Shown here one piece after another: positions 24,878 through 33,110 of a stretch of 64,000 bases of DNA. The translations under genes and the position numbers were made by a program. The notes beneath the pieces were generated by a model. That model was not told the origin of the DNA, did no database searches, and saw only the letters and a program-made list of their open reading frames with translations. Source of the stretch: Hymenobacter oligotrophus (GTDB lineage: Bacteria > Bacteroidota > Bacteroidia > Cytophagales > Hymenobacteraceae). The DNA is taken from positions 372,001 to 436,000 of the forward strand of contig NZ_CP032317.1 of assembly GCF_003574965.1 (NCBI RefSeq), given 5' to 3'. Position 1 is the first letter of the stretch; each line of letters begins with the position of its first letter.

Positions 24878-25492
24878 GTGGTCAAGAAAATCTATCTCAT
24901 TCGCCACGGCCAGACGTACTTCAACGTGCGCGGCATTGTGCAGGGCAGCGGCGTCGATGCTCCCCTCAACGAGCAAGGCGTGGCCCAGGCCGCCCAGTTT
25001 TACAACGCCTACCAGCATGTGCCCTTCGATCGGGTGTACATCTCTACGCTGATGCGCACCCGCCAATCGGTGCAGCCCTTCCTGGATGCCGGCCTGCCCC
25101 ACGAGCAGCACCGCGCCCTCGACGAAATCAGCTGGGGCAACCGCGAGGGCACGCGTATCACGCCCGAAGAAGACATCGAGTACCACGGCATCCTGAAAGC
25201 CTGGCAGCGCGGCGAAACGCACCTGTCGTTTGTGGGCGGCGAAAGCCCCGATCAGGTGGCCGCCCGCCAACGCCCCTTTATTGAGGAGGTACTACGCGGC
25301 CGCCCCCACGAAGAAACCATTTTGGTGTGCATGCACGGCCGGGCCATGCGCGTGCTGCTGTGCCAGCTGCTCAACTACCCGCTCAGCGCCATGGATTTGT
25401 TTGACCACCGCAACCTGTGCTTGTATCAAGTGCATTTCACGGGCTCCATGTTCAGCGTACGCTCGTATATGGATACCCAGCATTTGGGCTGA
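24878..25492 (+). CDS. Histidine phosphatase (phosphoglycerate-mutase superfamily)
   Basis: 204 aa from GTG 24878, which puts the phospho-His motif IYLIRHGQTYFN at the normal distance from the N-terminus. The longer frame from 24710 runs back into menI. The second active-site His is in LVCMHGRAMRVLL, and the Arg/Glu pair is in STLMRTRQSVQPF and DEISWGNREG. The family removes phosphate from sugars, nucleotides or proteins, or moves it as a mutase. The substrate is not visible. It is divergent from menI and is followed by the promoter of the pyruvate dehydrogenase E2 gene. Confidence 0.88.
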   Translation: MVKKIYLIRHGQTYFNVRGIVQGSGVDAPLNEQGVAQAAQFYNAYQHVPFDRVYISTLMRTRQSVQPFLDAGLPHEQHRALDEISWGNREGTRITPEEDIEYHGILKAWQRGETHLSFVGGESPDQVAARQRPFIEEVLRGRPHEETILVCMHGRAMRVLLCQLLNYPLSAMDLFDHRNLCLYQVHFTGSMFSVRSYMDTQHLG

Positions 25493-25513
25493 TAACGATT
25501 GCATAACTTCTGG

Positions 25514-25545
25514 TTTGTGCCCGCAAGAAATACGGTCTATTTTTG
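25514..25545 (+). promoter_or_regulatory. Complete Bacteroidota promoter for the E2 gene
   Basis: TTTG at 25514-25517 and TATTTTTG at 25538-25545 are separated by 20 nt, an ideal match to TTTG-N17-23-TAnnTTTG. ATG 25574 follows 28 nt later. Confidence 0.75.
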
Positions 25546-25573
25546 GCGGCTTGAACCCAACTGACGACTTGAA

Positions 25574-27397
25574 ATGGCCGAAATCATAAAAATGCCCAAG
25601 ATGAGCGACACGATGACCGAAGGGGTCATTGCGGCGTGGCTCAAAAAGGTGGGCGACAAGGTAAAGTCTGGCGATATCCTGGCTGAGGTAGAAACCGATA
25701 AGGCTACCATGGAGCTGGAGAACTACGAAGACGGCACCTTGCTCTATATCGGTCCGAAAGAGAAAGAAGCCGTGCCGGTTGATGGCGTACTCGCCATTGT
25801 AGGCAAAGAAGGCGAAGATATTTCTGGCTTGCTTAGCCAAATTGGCGGCAACGGCGGAGCGGCTGCACAGCCTGCCCCGGCACCTGCTCCGGCTCCGGCC
25901 GCTGCTCCGGCGCCCGCACCTGCCCCCGCGCCGCAAGCCGCCGCCCCGGCAGCCGCTGCCACCGCTACGGCTAAGCCCGCCGCCGGCAACGGCAAAAAGG
26001 CTACAGTGGTGCGCATGCCCAAAATGAGCGACACCATGACCGAGGGCGTAATTGCCTCGTGGCTCAAGAAGGTGGGCGACAAAGTAAAATCGGGCGACAT
26101 TCTGGCCGAAGTGGAAACCGACAAGGCCACCATGGAGCTGGAGAACTACGAAGACGGCACGCTGCTGTACATCGGCCCGAAGGATGGCGAATCGGTACCA
26201 GTCGACGGGGTGCTGGCCATCATCGGCGAAGAAGGTGCCGACGTTGACGCGCTCCTAGGTGGTGGTTCGGGCGGCAGCCAGCAGCAAGGCTTTACGCCTT
26301 CAGCCGCCGGCGAAGCCGAGCAGGACGACGTTCGCGCCAACTCGGAACTGGAGGAAGCCAAAACCGACCGCGACATCCAGGCCCGCGCCGAGGCTACTGG
26401 CCAATCGTCGGGTGGTGCTGCCGTGCCGGCTGGCTCGCAAGGCCAAGCAACCTCGCAGGGCACGCCCCAGGGTGGCCGCTTGTTCGTGTCGCCGCTGGCC
26501 AAGCGCATTGCGCAGGAGAAAGGCATCGACCTTAGCACTGTGAAGGGCTCGGGCGAAAACGGCCGCATCGTTTCGCGCGACCTCGAGAACGTGCAGCCCG
26601 GCGCGCAGCCTCAGGCTGCTCCGGCTCCGCAAGCCGTTGCCGCCCCGGCCCCCGCTGCGCAAGCGGCTCCGGCCCCGGCTGCTGCACCTGCGCCGGCGGC
26701 TCCCGCCGCTGCCGAAGGCACCTACACCGAAACGCAGGTGTCGCAGATGCGCAAGGTTATTGCCCGCCGCCTTGCCGAAAGCAAGTTCTCGGCGCCGCAC
26801 TTCTACCTCACGATGGAAATTTCGATGGACAAAGCCATCGAAGCCCGTCAGCGCCTCAACGAACTGTCGCCGGTGAAGCTGTCGTTCAACGACATGGTTA
26901 TCAAGGCTTCGGCTGTAGCCCTGAAGCAGCACCCGACCATCAACTCGTCGTGGCTCGGCGACAAGATTCGCCAGAACAAGGTGTACAACATTGGGGTGGC
27001 CGTAGCCGTGGAAGAAGGCCTGTTGGTGCCTGTAATCCGCAACGCTGATCAGAAAGGCCTCTCGCAAATTGCCGCTGAGGTGAAAGACCTGGCCGGCAAA
27101 GCCAAGAGCAAAAAGCTGCAGCCCTCGGAGTGGGAAGGCAACACCTTCACCATCTCGAACCTAGGCATGTTTGGCATCGAGGAGTTCACGGCCATCATCA
27201 ATCCGCCCGATGCGTGCATTCTGGCCGTGGGTGGCATCAAACAAACGCCGGTGGTAAAAGATGGTCAGATCGTGGTGGGCAACATCATGAAAGTGACCCT
27301 CTCGTGCGACCACCGCGTGGTTGACGGTGCCAGCGGCGCCGCCTTCCTGCAGACGCTGAAAAGCCTGCTGGAAGACCCCATGCGCATGCTGATTTGA
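25574..27397 (+). CDS. pdhC: Pyruvate dehydrogenase complex E2, dihydrolipoamide acetyltransferase
   Basis: 607 aa. There are two lipoyl domains with ETDKATMELE, lipoyl Lys43 and Lys184, almost identical to each other (141-residue offset). They are joined by Pro-Ala swinging linkers. Next come a peripheral E1/E3-binding domain near 300-340 (SPLAKRIAQEKGIDL...GSGENGRIV) and the catalytic domain from about 390 with the active-site motif SCDHRVVDGASGAAF. It transfers acetyl from lipoate to CoA. The start codon (MAEIIKMPKMSDTM) is standard. E1 and E3 genes are not adjacent. A full promoter precedes the gene. Confidence 0.95.
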   Translation: MAEIIKMPKMSDTMTEGVIAAWLKKVGDKVKSGDILAEVETDKATMELENYEDGTLLYIGPKEKEAVPVDGVLAIVGKEGEDISGLLSQIGGNGGAAAQPAPAPAPAPAAAPAPAPAPAPQAAAPAAAATATAKPAAGNGKKATVVRMPKMSDTMTEGVIASWLKKVGDKVKSGDILAEVETDKATMELENYEDGTLLYIGPKDGESVPVDGVLAIIGEEGADVDALLGGGSGGSQQQGFTPSAAGEAEQDDVRANSELEEAKTDRDIQARAEATGQSSGGAAVPAGSQGQATSQGTPQGGRLFVSPLAKRIAQEKGIDLSTVKGSGENGRIVSRDLENVQPGAQPQAAPAPQAVAAPAPAAQAAPAPAAAPAPAAPAAAEGTYTETQVSQMRKVIARRLAESKFSAPHFYLTMEISMDKAIEARQRLNELSPVKLSFNDMVIKASAVALKQHPTINSSWLGDKIRQNKVYNIGVAVAVEEGLLVPVIRNADQKGLSQIAAEVKDLAGKAKSKKLQPSEWEGNTFTISNLGMFGIEEFTAIINPPDACILAVGGIKQTPVVKDGQIVVGNIMKVTLSCDHRVVDGASGAAFLQTLKSLLEDPMRMLI

Positions 27398-27511
27398 TTG
27401 AATGGACAATGAGCGATGAGCAATGAGCAATGGTCGTGCGGCCAAGCTCATTGCTCATCGCCGTTTGATTCAGGTCAATTGTTCATTGCTCATTGTTAAT
27501 TGATCATTGAA
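27398..27511. repeat. AATGAGCAATGAGCAATG word repeats before hslV
   Basis: The 114-nt gap consists mostly of repeats of ATGAGCAATG and its complement CATTGCTCAT in both orientations, able to fold back. There is no gene. The text is AT-rich against its surroundings. Confidence 0.6.
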
Positions 27512-28057
27512 ATGAGAATTCGCTCAACTACCGTCCTAGGTGTTCGGCACAACGGCGAAATAGCCGTGGGGGCCGATGGCCAGGCCACCATGGATAAGCA
27601 CGTAGCCAAGAACAACGTCCGCAAGATTCGGCAACTGCACGGCGGCAAAGTCGTGACGGGGTTTGCCGGCTCTACGGCCGATGCCTTTACGCTGCTGGAA
27701 CGCTTTGAGGAGAAGCTGGGCCAATTCGGCCAGAACCTAAAGCGCGCGGCCATTGAGCTAGCCAAGGACTGGCGCAAGGATCAATACCTGCGCAAGCTGG
27801 AGGCCATGATGGTGGTGGCCGACAAAGACGAGCTGCTGATTGTAGCCGGCACTGGCGACGTACTGGAACCCGACTCCGACGTGGCCGCCATAGGCTCGGG
27901 CGCCATGTTTGCGCAGGCTGCTGCGCTGGCCCTCAAAAAGCACGCGCCGCACCTCACGGCCCGCCAGATGGTAGAAGAAGCCCTGCACATTGCGGCCGAT
28001 ATCTGCATCTACACCAACCACAACATCATCATCGAAGAGCCAAGCCAAACGGCCTAA
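27512..28057 (+). CDS. hslV: ATP-dependent protease peptidase subunit HslV
   Basis: 181 aa from ATG 27512. A TTG at 27500 adds four residues within the repeat. The N-terminus MRIRSTTVLGVRHNGEIAVG has the Thr-Thr that becomes the catalytic N-terminus after removal of a short propeptide. VGADGQATMDKHVAKNNVRK and GFAGSTADAFTLLERFE are typical of the family. HslV forms a double hexamer capped by HslU. No hslU is nearby, which is common in Bacteroidota. The next gene starts 5 nt later and should be cotranscribed. Confidence 0.96.
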   Translation: MRIRSTTVLGVRHNGEIAVGADGQATMDKHVAKNNVRKIRQLHGGKVVTGFAGSTADAFTLLERFEEKLGQFGQNLKRAAIELAKDWRKDQYLRKLEAMMVVADKDELLIVAGTGDVLEPDSDVAAIGSGAMFAQAAALALKKHAPHLTARQMVEEALHIAADICIYTNHNIIIEEPSQTA

Positions 28058-28062
28058 CGCTC

Positions 28063-28566
28063 ATGACTGAGGACCTGATTTACTACAACTCGCGCTGGCG
28101 CCACGCGCTGCTCACGTTTGGTGGGCTTGCGTTTGTGGCCATGGGGGTTTGGTTGCTAGTAAAAACAGATAAATGGGGGTTGGGATTGGTCAGCATCCTG
28201 TTTTTTGGCGCGTGCGCGGCCGTTGGCATCTGGCAAATGGTCGATACGCGTCCGAGGCTGCGGATCACGGATGAAGGCATCCTGGATAGAACGCTGGGAG
28301 TAGGCCTCATCCGTTGGACCGACATTGCTGACGCTTATGTAAATGCCGTTAACCGTGAGCATTTCATCTGCCTGCACCTGCACAACGAGGAGGAATACGT
28401 TGGTCGGTTGTCGCCCTTGCGGCGTAAACTGGCAAACGCCAACCATGCGCTTGGCTTTACCACCATCTCCATAAACCTGAGCGGCGTAGACATTAACCCG
28501 GAGCAGCTCTTGGAGTACATCCTAAAGCAAAGCGCCGCGGCCCAGTTGCAGCGCCCCTTAACTTAA
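28063..28566 (+). CDS. STM3941-like two-helix membrane protein
   Basis: 167 aa. Two membrane segments (about 15-33 and 40-57) are followed by a PH-like domain with LRITDEGILDR and IRWTDIADAYVNAV. The layout matches proteins labelled STM3941 family, of unknown function. The end ISINLSGVDINPEQLLEYI is also usual for these. It starts 5 nt after hslV, but a functional link is doubtful because the association is not one I know. Confidence 0.72.
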   Translation: MTEDLIYYNSRWRHALLTFGGLAFVAMGVWLLVKTDKWGLGLVSILFFGACAAVGIWQMVDTRPRLRITDEGILDRTLGVGLIRWTDIADAYVNAVNREHFICLHLHNEEEYVGRLSPLRRKLANANHALGFTTISINLSGVDINPEQLLEYILKQSAAAQLQRPLT

Positions 28567-28715
28567 ACCACTGCCCGTATCGGGTTTCTTTTGTTAGCAA
28601 CCTAGGGGCAATAGCACGCAGTTCAGAATCGTCGATGTTGCGTATACCCGTTGAACGATTCCGGGCTTCATTTTGATTGTACACCGCACACCCTCTACTA
28701 CCGAACTCTGACTCG

Positions 28716-29687
28716 ATGAACGTAACCAACTTCCTCAAGCACCACTACCGCCACTTCAACGCTGCTGCCCTGATCGACGCAGCCGAAGGCTACAACAAGC
28801 ACCTCGCCGAAGGTGGCAAGATGATGATTACCCTGGCCGGTGCCATGAGCACCGCCGAGATGGGCATTCAGCTGGCCGAACTCATTCGCCAGGATAAAGT
28901 GCATATCATCAGCTGCACGGGTGCCAACCTCGAGGAGGACATCTTTAACCTAGTAGCGCACGATTTCTACGAGCGTGTGCCCAACTACCGCGACCTTACG
29001 CCGGCCGACGAGCAAGCCCTGCTCGACCGCCACATGAACCGCGTAACGGATACTTGCATTCCGGAAGAGGAAGCCATGCGCCGCCTCGAGCACTCGGTGC
29101 TGAAGTTCTGGGAGAAGGCCGACAAAGCCGGCGAGCGGTACTTCCCGCACGAGTTCTTCTACCAAATCTTGAAGTCGGGCGAGCTGGAGCAGCACTACCA
29201 GATCGACCCCAAAGACTCGTGGATGCTGGCCGCTGCCGAGAAAAATCTGCCCATCATCTGCCCGGGCTGGGAAGACTCGACCCTAGGTAACATCTTCGCC
29301 GGTCACGTAATCTCGGGCGACATCAAGAACGTGCACACCGTACGCACCGGCATCGAGTACATGATGTACCTGGCCGAGTGGTACACCAAAAACGCGCAAG
29401 AGGAAAGTACCGTGGGCTTCTTCCAGATTGGCGGCGGCATTGCCGGCGACTTCCCGATTTGCGTGGTGCCGATGCTGCACCAGGACTTGCAGCGCACCGG
29501 CGTGCCGCTGTGGGGCTACTTCGCCCAAATCTCCGACTCGACCACCTCGTACGGCTCGTACTCGGGTGCCGTACCGAACGAAAAAATCACCTGGGGTAAG
29601 CTGGGCCAAGATACCCCGAAGTTCATCATCGAATCGGACGCTACCATTGTGGCGCCGCTGATCTTCGCGATGGTGTTGGGTCAGTAA
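28716..29687 (+). CDS. Deoxyhypusine synthase-like enzyme
   Basis: 323 aa from ATG 28716. A TTG frame 13 codons longer lies in poor coding sequence. The NAD-binding Rossmann-like core shows ITLAGAMSTAEMGIQLAELI, IISCTGANLEEDIFNL and FFQIGGGIAGDFPI. The text NEKITWGKLG holds the Lys equivalent to the catalytic Lys of eukaryotic and archaeal DHS, so an enzyme-imine intermediate with a butylamine group is possible. Bacteria have no eIF5A, and their EF-P is not a known target of this enzyme. A polyamine product such as homospermidine is therefore more likely. A strong terminator follows. Confidence 0.9.
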   Translation: MNVTNFLKHHYRHFNAAALIDAAEGYNKHLAEGGKMMITLAGAMSTAEMGIQLAELIRQDKVHIISCTGANLEEDIFNLVAHDFYERVPNYRDLTPADEQALLDRHMNRVTDTCIPEEEAMRRLEHSVLKFWEKADKAGERYFPHEFFYQILKSGELEQHYQIDPKDSWMLAAAEKNLPIICPGWEDSTLGNIFAGHVISGDIKNVHTVRTGIEYMMYLAEWYTKNAQEESTVGFFQIGGGIAGDFPICVVPMLHQDLQRTGVPLWGYFAQISDSTTSYGSYSGAVPNEKITWGKLGQDTPKFIIESDATIVAPLIFAMVLGQ

Positions 29688-29704
29688 TTGGCTTAACTAG
29701 CAAT

Positions 29705-29742
29705 AAAAAGCCCGCTGCGGAAGCTTCCGCAGCGGGCTTTTT
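29705..29742 (+). terminator. Terminator after the DHS-like gene
   Basis: AAAAAGCCCGCTGCGGAA and TTCCGCAGCGGGCTTTTT pair exactly (18 bp) around GC, followed by T. Textbook intrinsic terminator. Confidence 0.95.
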
Positions 29743-29872
29743 TGTGGTGCTACTGTGATGACAGGATTCTGATAGGACAAGCAATTCACAAGACCTAGCT
29801 GACACAGAAGTTAGGATTCACAAACCATTGGTTTAAATCAGCTGCCCTACCAAGATAGGATGGCCTTAAAGC

Positions 29873-30790
29873 CTATCGAACCGGTGCCGCTTGCCCGGAG
29901 CGTGGTTTGGGAGCCGTTTTCTGCCGGAAGTCTTCGAGCAGGCTGGGGTCTTGGCGAATGAGCGAGAACATGATGGCTATTTGCACTAATATCAGGCTCA
30001 CCACTAGCACCACGGTTTGCAGCACCACGGTGCCAATGCTGCGCACCCATTTATCCTCCGCAGGCATGCGGGCTGGCTCGAGCAGTTGGCGGAACACCCA
30101 CGCAGAATAAGCCATGTAGGGCAACATGGTAAGCATCATCCAGGGCTGCAGCGCCGGAAAATAGCGTATCAGCAGCAGCAGCGGAATCATAAACACGGTA
30201 GAGATGATGGTGGTGGTGCCGGATACGAATGCCTGGCATAGCAGCATCTCTGCAAAGTTGAATTTTGAAGGCCGCAGCAGCCATACGGCCAGCGCCGCGT
30301 TGGCGGGCAGAATGATCAAGTAAATCAGCGTGGGGTACTTGGCATAGAGCTGCATGTAGCGCTCCATTATGAGTTGTATCAGCCGCGGCATTTCGGCTTG
30401 TTGGGCAGCTGGTACGGGGTTTATGCCCACTGCCGAGAGCAGCAGCATGCTCACGGCGGTAATCAGTAGCAAATAGGTGATGGGCCGGAAGTGCTGGGCC
30501 CGCCGGCCGGCCATGTACTCGTGCAGGGTGGCGCCGGGCCGCGTTAGCATCTGGCGTAGGGTGTAGCCAACGCCCTTGTCGACGTGCCAGATGGAGTGCG
30601 GCAGATCGTGAAACAGCAGCGAGCGGAGCGTAAAGCGGTGCGCGTGGTGGGCGTCTTGCCCGCAGTGCGCGCAGTACCGGTCGGCAAGCGCGGTGCCGCA
30701 ATTCAGGCAAGCTGCATGGTGGGGCGGCGCCTCGGCGGGCGCAACGGCCGTGTGGTTGGGCGCAGCGGACAGGGTAGTGGTTGTGTGCAT
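29873..30790 (-). CDS. DUF3667 membrane protein with zinc ribbon
   Basis: 305 aa. An N-terminal zinc ribbon (CLNCGTALADRYCAHCGQ, about residues 28-45) is followed by the family block FTLRSLLFHDLPHSIWHVDKGVGYTLR (positions 53-79) and LTRPGATLHEYMAGRR. Four to five membrane helices are in the remainder. DUF3667 is widespread in Bacteroidota and has no known role. The ribbon should face the cytoplasm. It is single on the minus strand, divergent from the OBAP lipoprotein. A 458-aa frame in another phase of this region is a shadow. Confidence 0.88.
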   Translation of the reverse strand: MHTTTTLSAAPNHTAVAPAEAPPHHAACLNCGTALADRYCAHCGQDAHHAHRFTLRSLLFHDLPHSIWHVDKGVGYTLRQMLTRPGATLHEYMAGRRAQHFRPITYLLLITAVSMLLLSAVGINPVPAAQQAEMPRLIQLIMERYMQLYAKYPTLIYLIILPANAALAVWLLRPSKFNFAEMLLCQAFVSGTTTIISTVFMIPLLLLIRYFPALQPWMMLTMLPYMAYSAWVFRQLLEPARMPAEDKWVRSIGTVVLQTVVLVVSLILVQIAIMFSLIRQDPSLLEDFRQKTAPKPRSGQAAPVR

Positions 30791-30914
30791 GCGGAAAGGT
30801 GCAGGGCTTAAGCATTGAATAATAGAAAATTACCCGAGACTTAAAAGCCTCGCCTAACGCGCGCCTAGGTGGTACGTAAGCAAATGAGCGTAACCACCCA
30901 CAAGAGCGTGCTAT

Positions 30915-31673
30915 ATGAAAATAGTTATCCGCTGCTGCCGGGCCGTTGTGGCCGGCTTGCCGTTGCTGCTGACAGCCTGCGGCGACCAAAACACGAAGTC
31001 GCCGGTGCAAGCGCCCGGCGCCGAAAAATCGGTGAAAACCAAGGTGCTGGAGGCCGGCGCCGATGTGCTGCAAGGCAAGGCCCCGCTGCGCCAGCTCGAC
31101 ATGTACCTCGACGGCTTTCACTTTTACAGCGGCCGCATGAACGAGCAAATGGAGGCGCACCACTTCTGCCAAAAGCTTAACGAAGACGTAACGCAGTGCG
31201 TGATTTACGACGGTAACGGAGCAGGCGCAAAAATCATGGGCATCGAGTACATCGTGTCGCGGAGGTTGTTTGAGAAGCTGCCCACCGAAGAGAAAAAACT
31301 TTGGCACAGCCACAGCTACGAGGTGAAATCGGGCACGCTGGTGGCGCCGGGCATCCCCGCCGTGGCCGAGCACGAGCTGATGGAGCAAATCGTGAGCACT
31401 TACGGCAAAACCCTGCACACCTGGCACACCGATAAAGACAAGGAACTGCCCTACGGCGGCCCGCAGCTGATGATGGGTTTTACGAAGGATGGCCAGGCCG
31501 ATACCGCCATGATTGGCCGCCGCGACCGGCGCCTAGGGGTTTCGAGCCAGGAAAACCGCCAACGGCGCGCCGACATACAAGCCCCGCCCGTGCTGCCCGG
31601 CGCCGATGCCTGGGAGAAAGGGGAGGTGCGGCAGTTCGGCATCAGCAACCAAGCCGGCAGCCACAACCACTAA
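30915..31673 (+). CDS. OBAP (DUF1264) family lipoprotein
   Basis: 252 aa. Lipoprotein signal with lipobox LLTAC (Cys22). The family core is strong: DMYLDGFHFYSGRMNEQMEA, HHFCQKLNEDVTQCVIYDGN and EEKKLWHSHSYEVKSGTLV. In plants this family (OBAP) sits on oil bodies. Bacterial and fungal members are uncharacterised. The conserved His-rich segments (HHFC, WHSHSYE) suggest metal or haem binding, which is only an inference. The tail after about 205 is hydrophilic and unique. It is transcribed alone. Confidence 0.9.
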   Translation: MKIVIRCCRAVVAGLPLLLTACGDQNTKSPVQAPGAEKSVKTKVLEAGADVLQGKAPLRQLDMYLDGFHFYSGRMNEQMEAHHFCQKLNEDVTQCVIYDGNGAGAKIMGIEYIVSRRLFEKLPTEEKKLWHSHSYEVKSGTLVAPGIPAVAEHELMEQIVSTYGKTLHTWHTDKDKELPYGGPQLMMGFTKDGQADTAMIGRRDRRLGVSSQENRQRRADIQAPPVLPGADAWEKGEVRQFGISNQAGSHNH

Positions 31674-31687
31674 GTAAAGAACGAAGC

Positions 31688-31711
31688 TCCCCTCCTCAGC
31701 TGAGGAGGGGA
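31688..31711. repeat. 24-bp perfect palindrome
   Basis: TCCCCTCCTCAG and its complement CTGAGGAGGGGA meet without a loop, then GCGGCGGTTTACCGCCGC forms a second small stem. It lies in the gap between convergent genes. Confidence 0.7.
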
Positions 31712-31824
31712 CGCGGCGGTTTACCGCCGCTGGGGTGGTTGACAATCGTTGCTGACGCCCGCACCATCCGCCTGCCAGGCCTGCCACCCGCCCCACCTGC
31801 TTAAACCACCTAGGGCCCAAAGTA

Positions 31825-31858
31825 CAAGCGCCTGCCCCAGCAATGGGGCAGGCGCTTG
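31825..31858 (-). terminator. Terminator of the gene at 31879
   Basis: CAAGCGCCTGCCCC and GGGGCAGGCGCTTG are exact, with a 6-nt loop, 20 nt past the stop codon. Confidence 0.8.
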
Positions 31859-31878
31859 GTGTTGTAACCGACCTAGGG

Positions 31879-32358
31879 TTAGAAGCGGAACAGCGGTCGG
31901 GCCGGGTTCCAGATGCCCCACGGAATCATGAGCAGCACCAGCAGCAACGCAATGCCGAAGTAAATGGCGGCGCGGCGGTGCTTGGTTACGTCGTCGGCGG
32001 GCTTTTTGGAAAGCGAGCGGCCGATTTGGGCAAACACCACAGCCAAAATCATGGTGGTGATGTGCTCGACGCCCCAGAAACGGGCGGCGGGGTCTTTCAT
32101 TACGGCGCCCATGCCGCCGGCGGCCTCCATGCCCTTCACGCCGAAGGGGCTCAGGGCAAAGTACAGAATCAGGCCCAGCAGTAGCTGTAGGTGCATCGAG
32201 CCGATAAAGGCAGCGCCCATGCCGTTGTCGGCGCCGGTGTAAGGTTTGCGGCCGAGCCAGCCCGACAGGGCACGGAACAGCGCTATCAAACCAAAAATCA
32301 GCACAAGCCAGCGCGACCAAGAGTGCAGCAGCAGTACGATGGAGTAGGCAGAGGTCAT
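31879..32358 (-). CDS. Four-helix membrane protein, unknown
   Basis: 159 aa from ATG 32358 (a TTG three codons earlier is possible). Four membrane helices, with His residues in SIVLLLHSWSRWLVLIFG, GSMHLQLLLGLILYFA and WGVEHITTMILAVV. Regularly placed His on successive helices recall cytochrome b561-type proteins, but the spacing is not diagnostic. I can only call it a conserved-looking integral membrane protein. A perfect terminator follows the gene. Confidence 0.78.
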   Translation of the reverse strand: MTSAYSIVLLLHSWSRWLVLIFGLIALFRALSGWLGRKPYTGADNGMGAAFIGSMHLQLLLGLILYFALSPFGVKGMEAAGGMGAVMKDPAARFWGVEHITTMILAVVFAQIGRSLSKKPADDVTKHRRAAIYFGIALLLVLLMIPWGIWNPARPLFRF

Positions 32359-32564
32359 AGATAGCAAATTGGTGAGGCGGTAAAGGTAAGGAGGGTATTT
32401 GGTACTGGGTAGTTGGTATTGGGGAGATTGTATTGAGTACTGAGTACTCAGTATTTAGTACCGAGCAGTGGGTTGTGAGCACAGAAAAAAGGACAAACAA
32501 GGCCGCCTGAAACCTGCGCCCTAGGTCGGCCATAGACAGCTAACAGCTGACTGGCAACCGGCAA

Positions 32565-33101
32565 CTAGCCTTCCAGCGGATACACTTCTTCCGGGATAAA
32601 AAGGTCGCCTTCTTGCCGCAAAATGGCGAGGTTGCTGATGCGTAGCTTGAGGTTGTAGGTTTGCTCGTTGAGGTACTGCAGCACGGGGCCTAGCAGCTCG
32701 GGCGTGGTATCGTGAAGGGCCAGCGAAATGTGGGGCAGCCACAGCTCGGGCGTGCTGAACTTGTCGGTGCGCAGGCACAGCGGCGCGGTGGCGCCCAGCA
32801 GGCGGGTGTGCAGGCGGTTGAGCTCCTCGGAGCGCAGCACCGGAATGTAGATAACCGGATTGGGCCCCGGAAACAGCCCCAGGCCCGTGGTGAAAGCCTC
32901 GAACGGGGCCGTGGTAGCGGCCACGTCCTCCAGCACGGCTTTCAGCGACTCGTGCTTGCTTACGCCGGCCAGCAGGTAGGTAATGTGCGGGTCGGGGGTG
33001 TCCTGCACGTCGTCGAGGCCGAACTCATCTTCCAGGCTCTGAATGATGCCGTTGATTAGCGAGGCGTTCTGCGGATTCAGCAGGGAAGTAATTGCTAGCA
33101 T
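32565..33101 (-). CDS. 2H phosphoesterase (2'-5' RNA ligase family)
   Basis: 178 aa. The two signature motifs are present: PHITYLL (about residue 38) and LPHISLAL (about 122), with 84 residues between them, as expected for the 2H fold. Members open or close 2',3'-cyclic phosphates and related bonds in RNA or nucleotides. The substrate here is unknown. It begins 9 nt after the DinB-like gene, so they form a two-gene operon. Its neighbour does not explain its role. Confidence 0.88.
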   Translation of the reverse strand: MLAITSLLNPQNASLINGIIQSLEDEFGLDDVQDTPDPHITYLLAGVSKHESLKAVLEDVAATTAPFEAFTTGLGLFPGPNPVIYIPVLRSEELNRLHTRLLGATAPLCLRTDKFSTPELWLPHISLALHDTTPELLGPVLQYLNEQTYNLKLRISNLAILRQEGDLFIPEEVYPLEG

Positions 33102-33110
33102 ATGCCGGGC

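Noticed and set aside
30051-31427. 458-aa minus-strand open frame
   Set aside because: It runs through the DUF3667 and OBAP genes in other phases. Its translation is rich in Arg, His and Pro with no family features, which is typical of the antisense of GC-rich genes.
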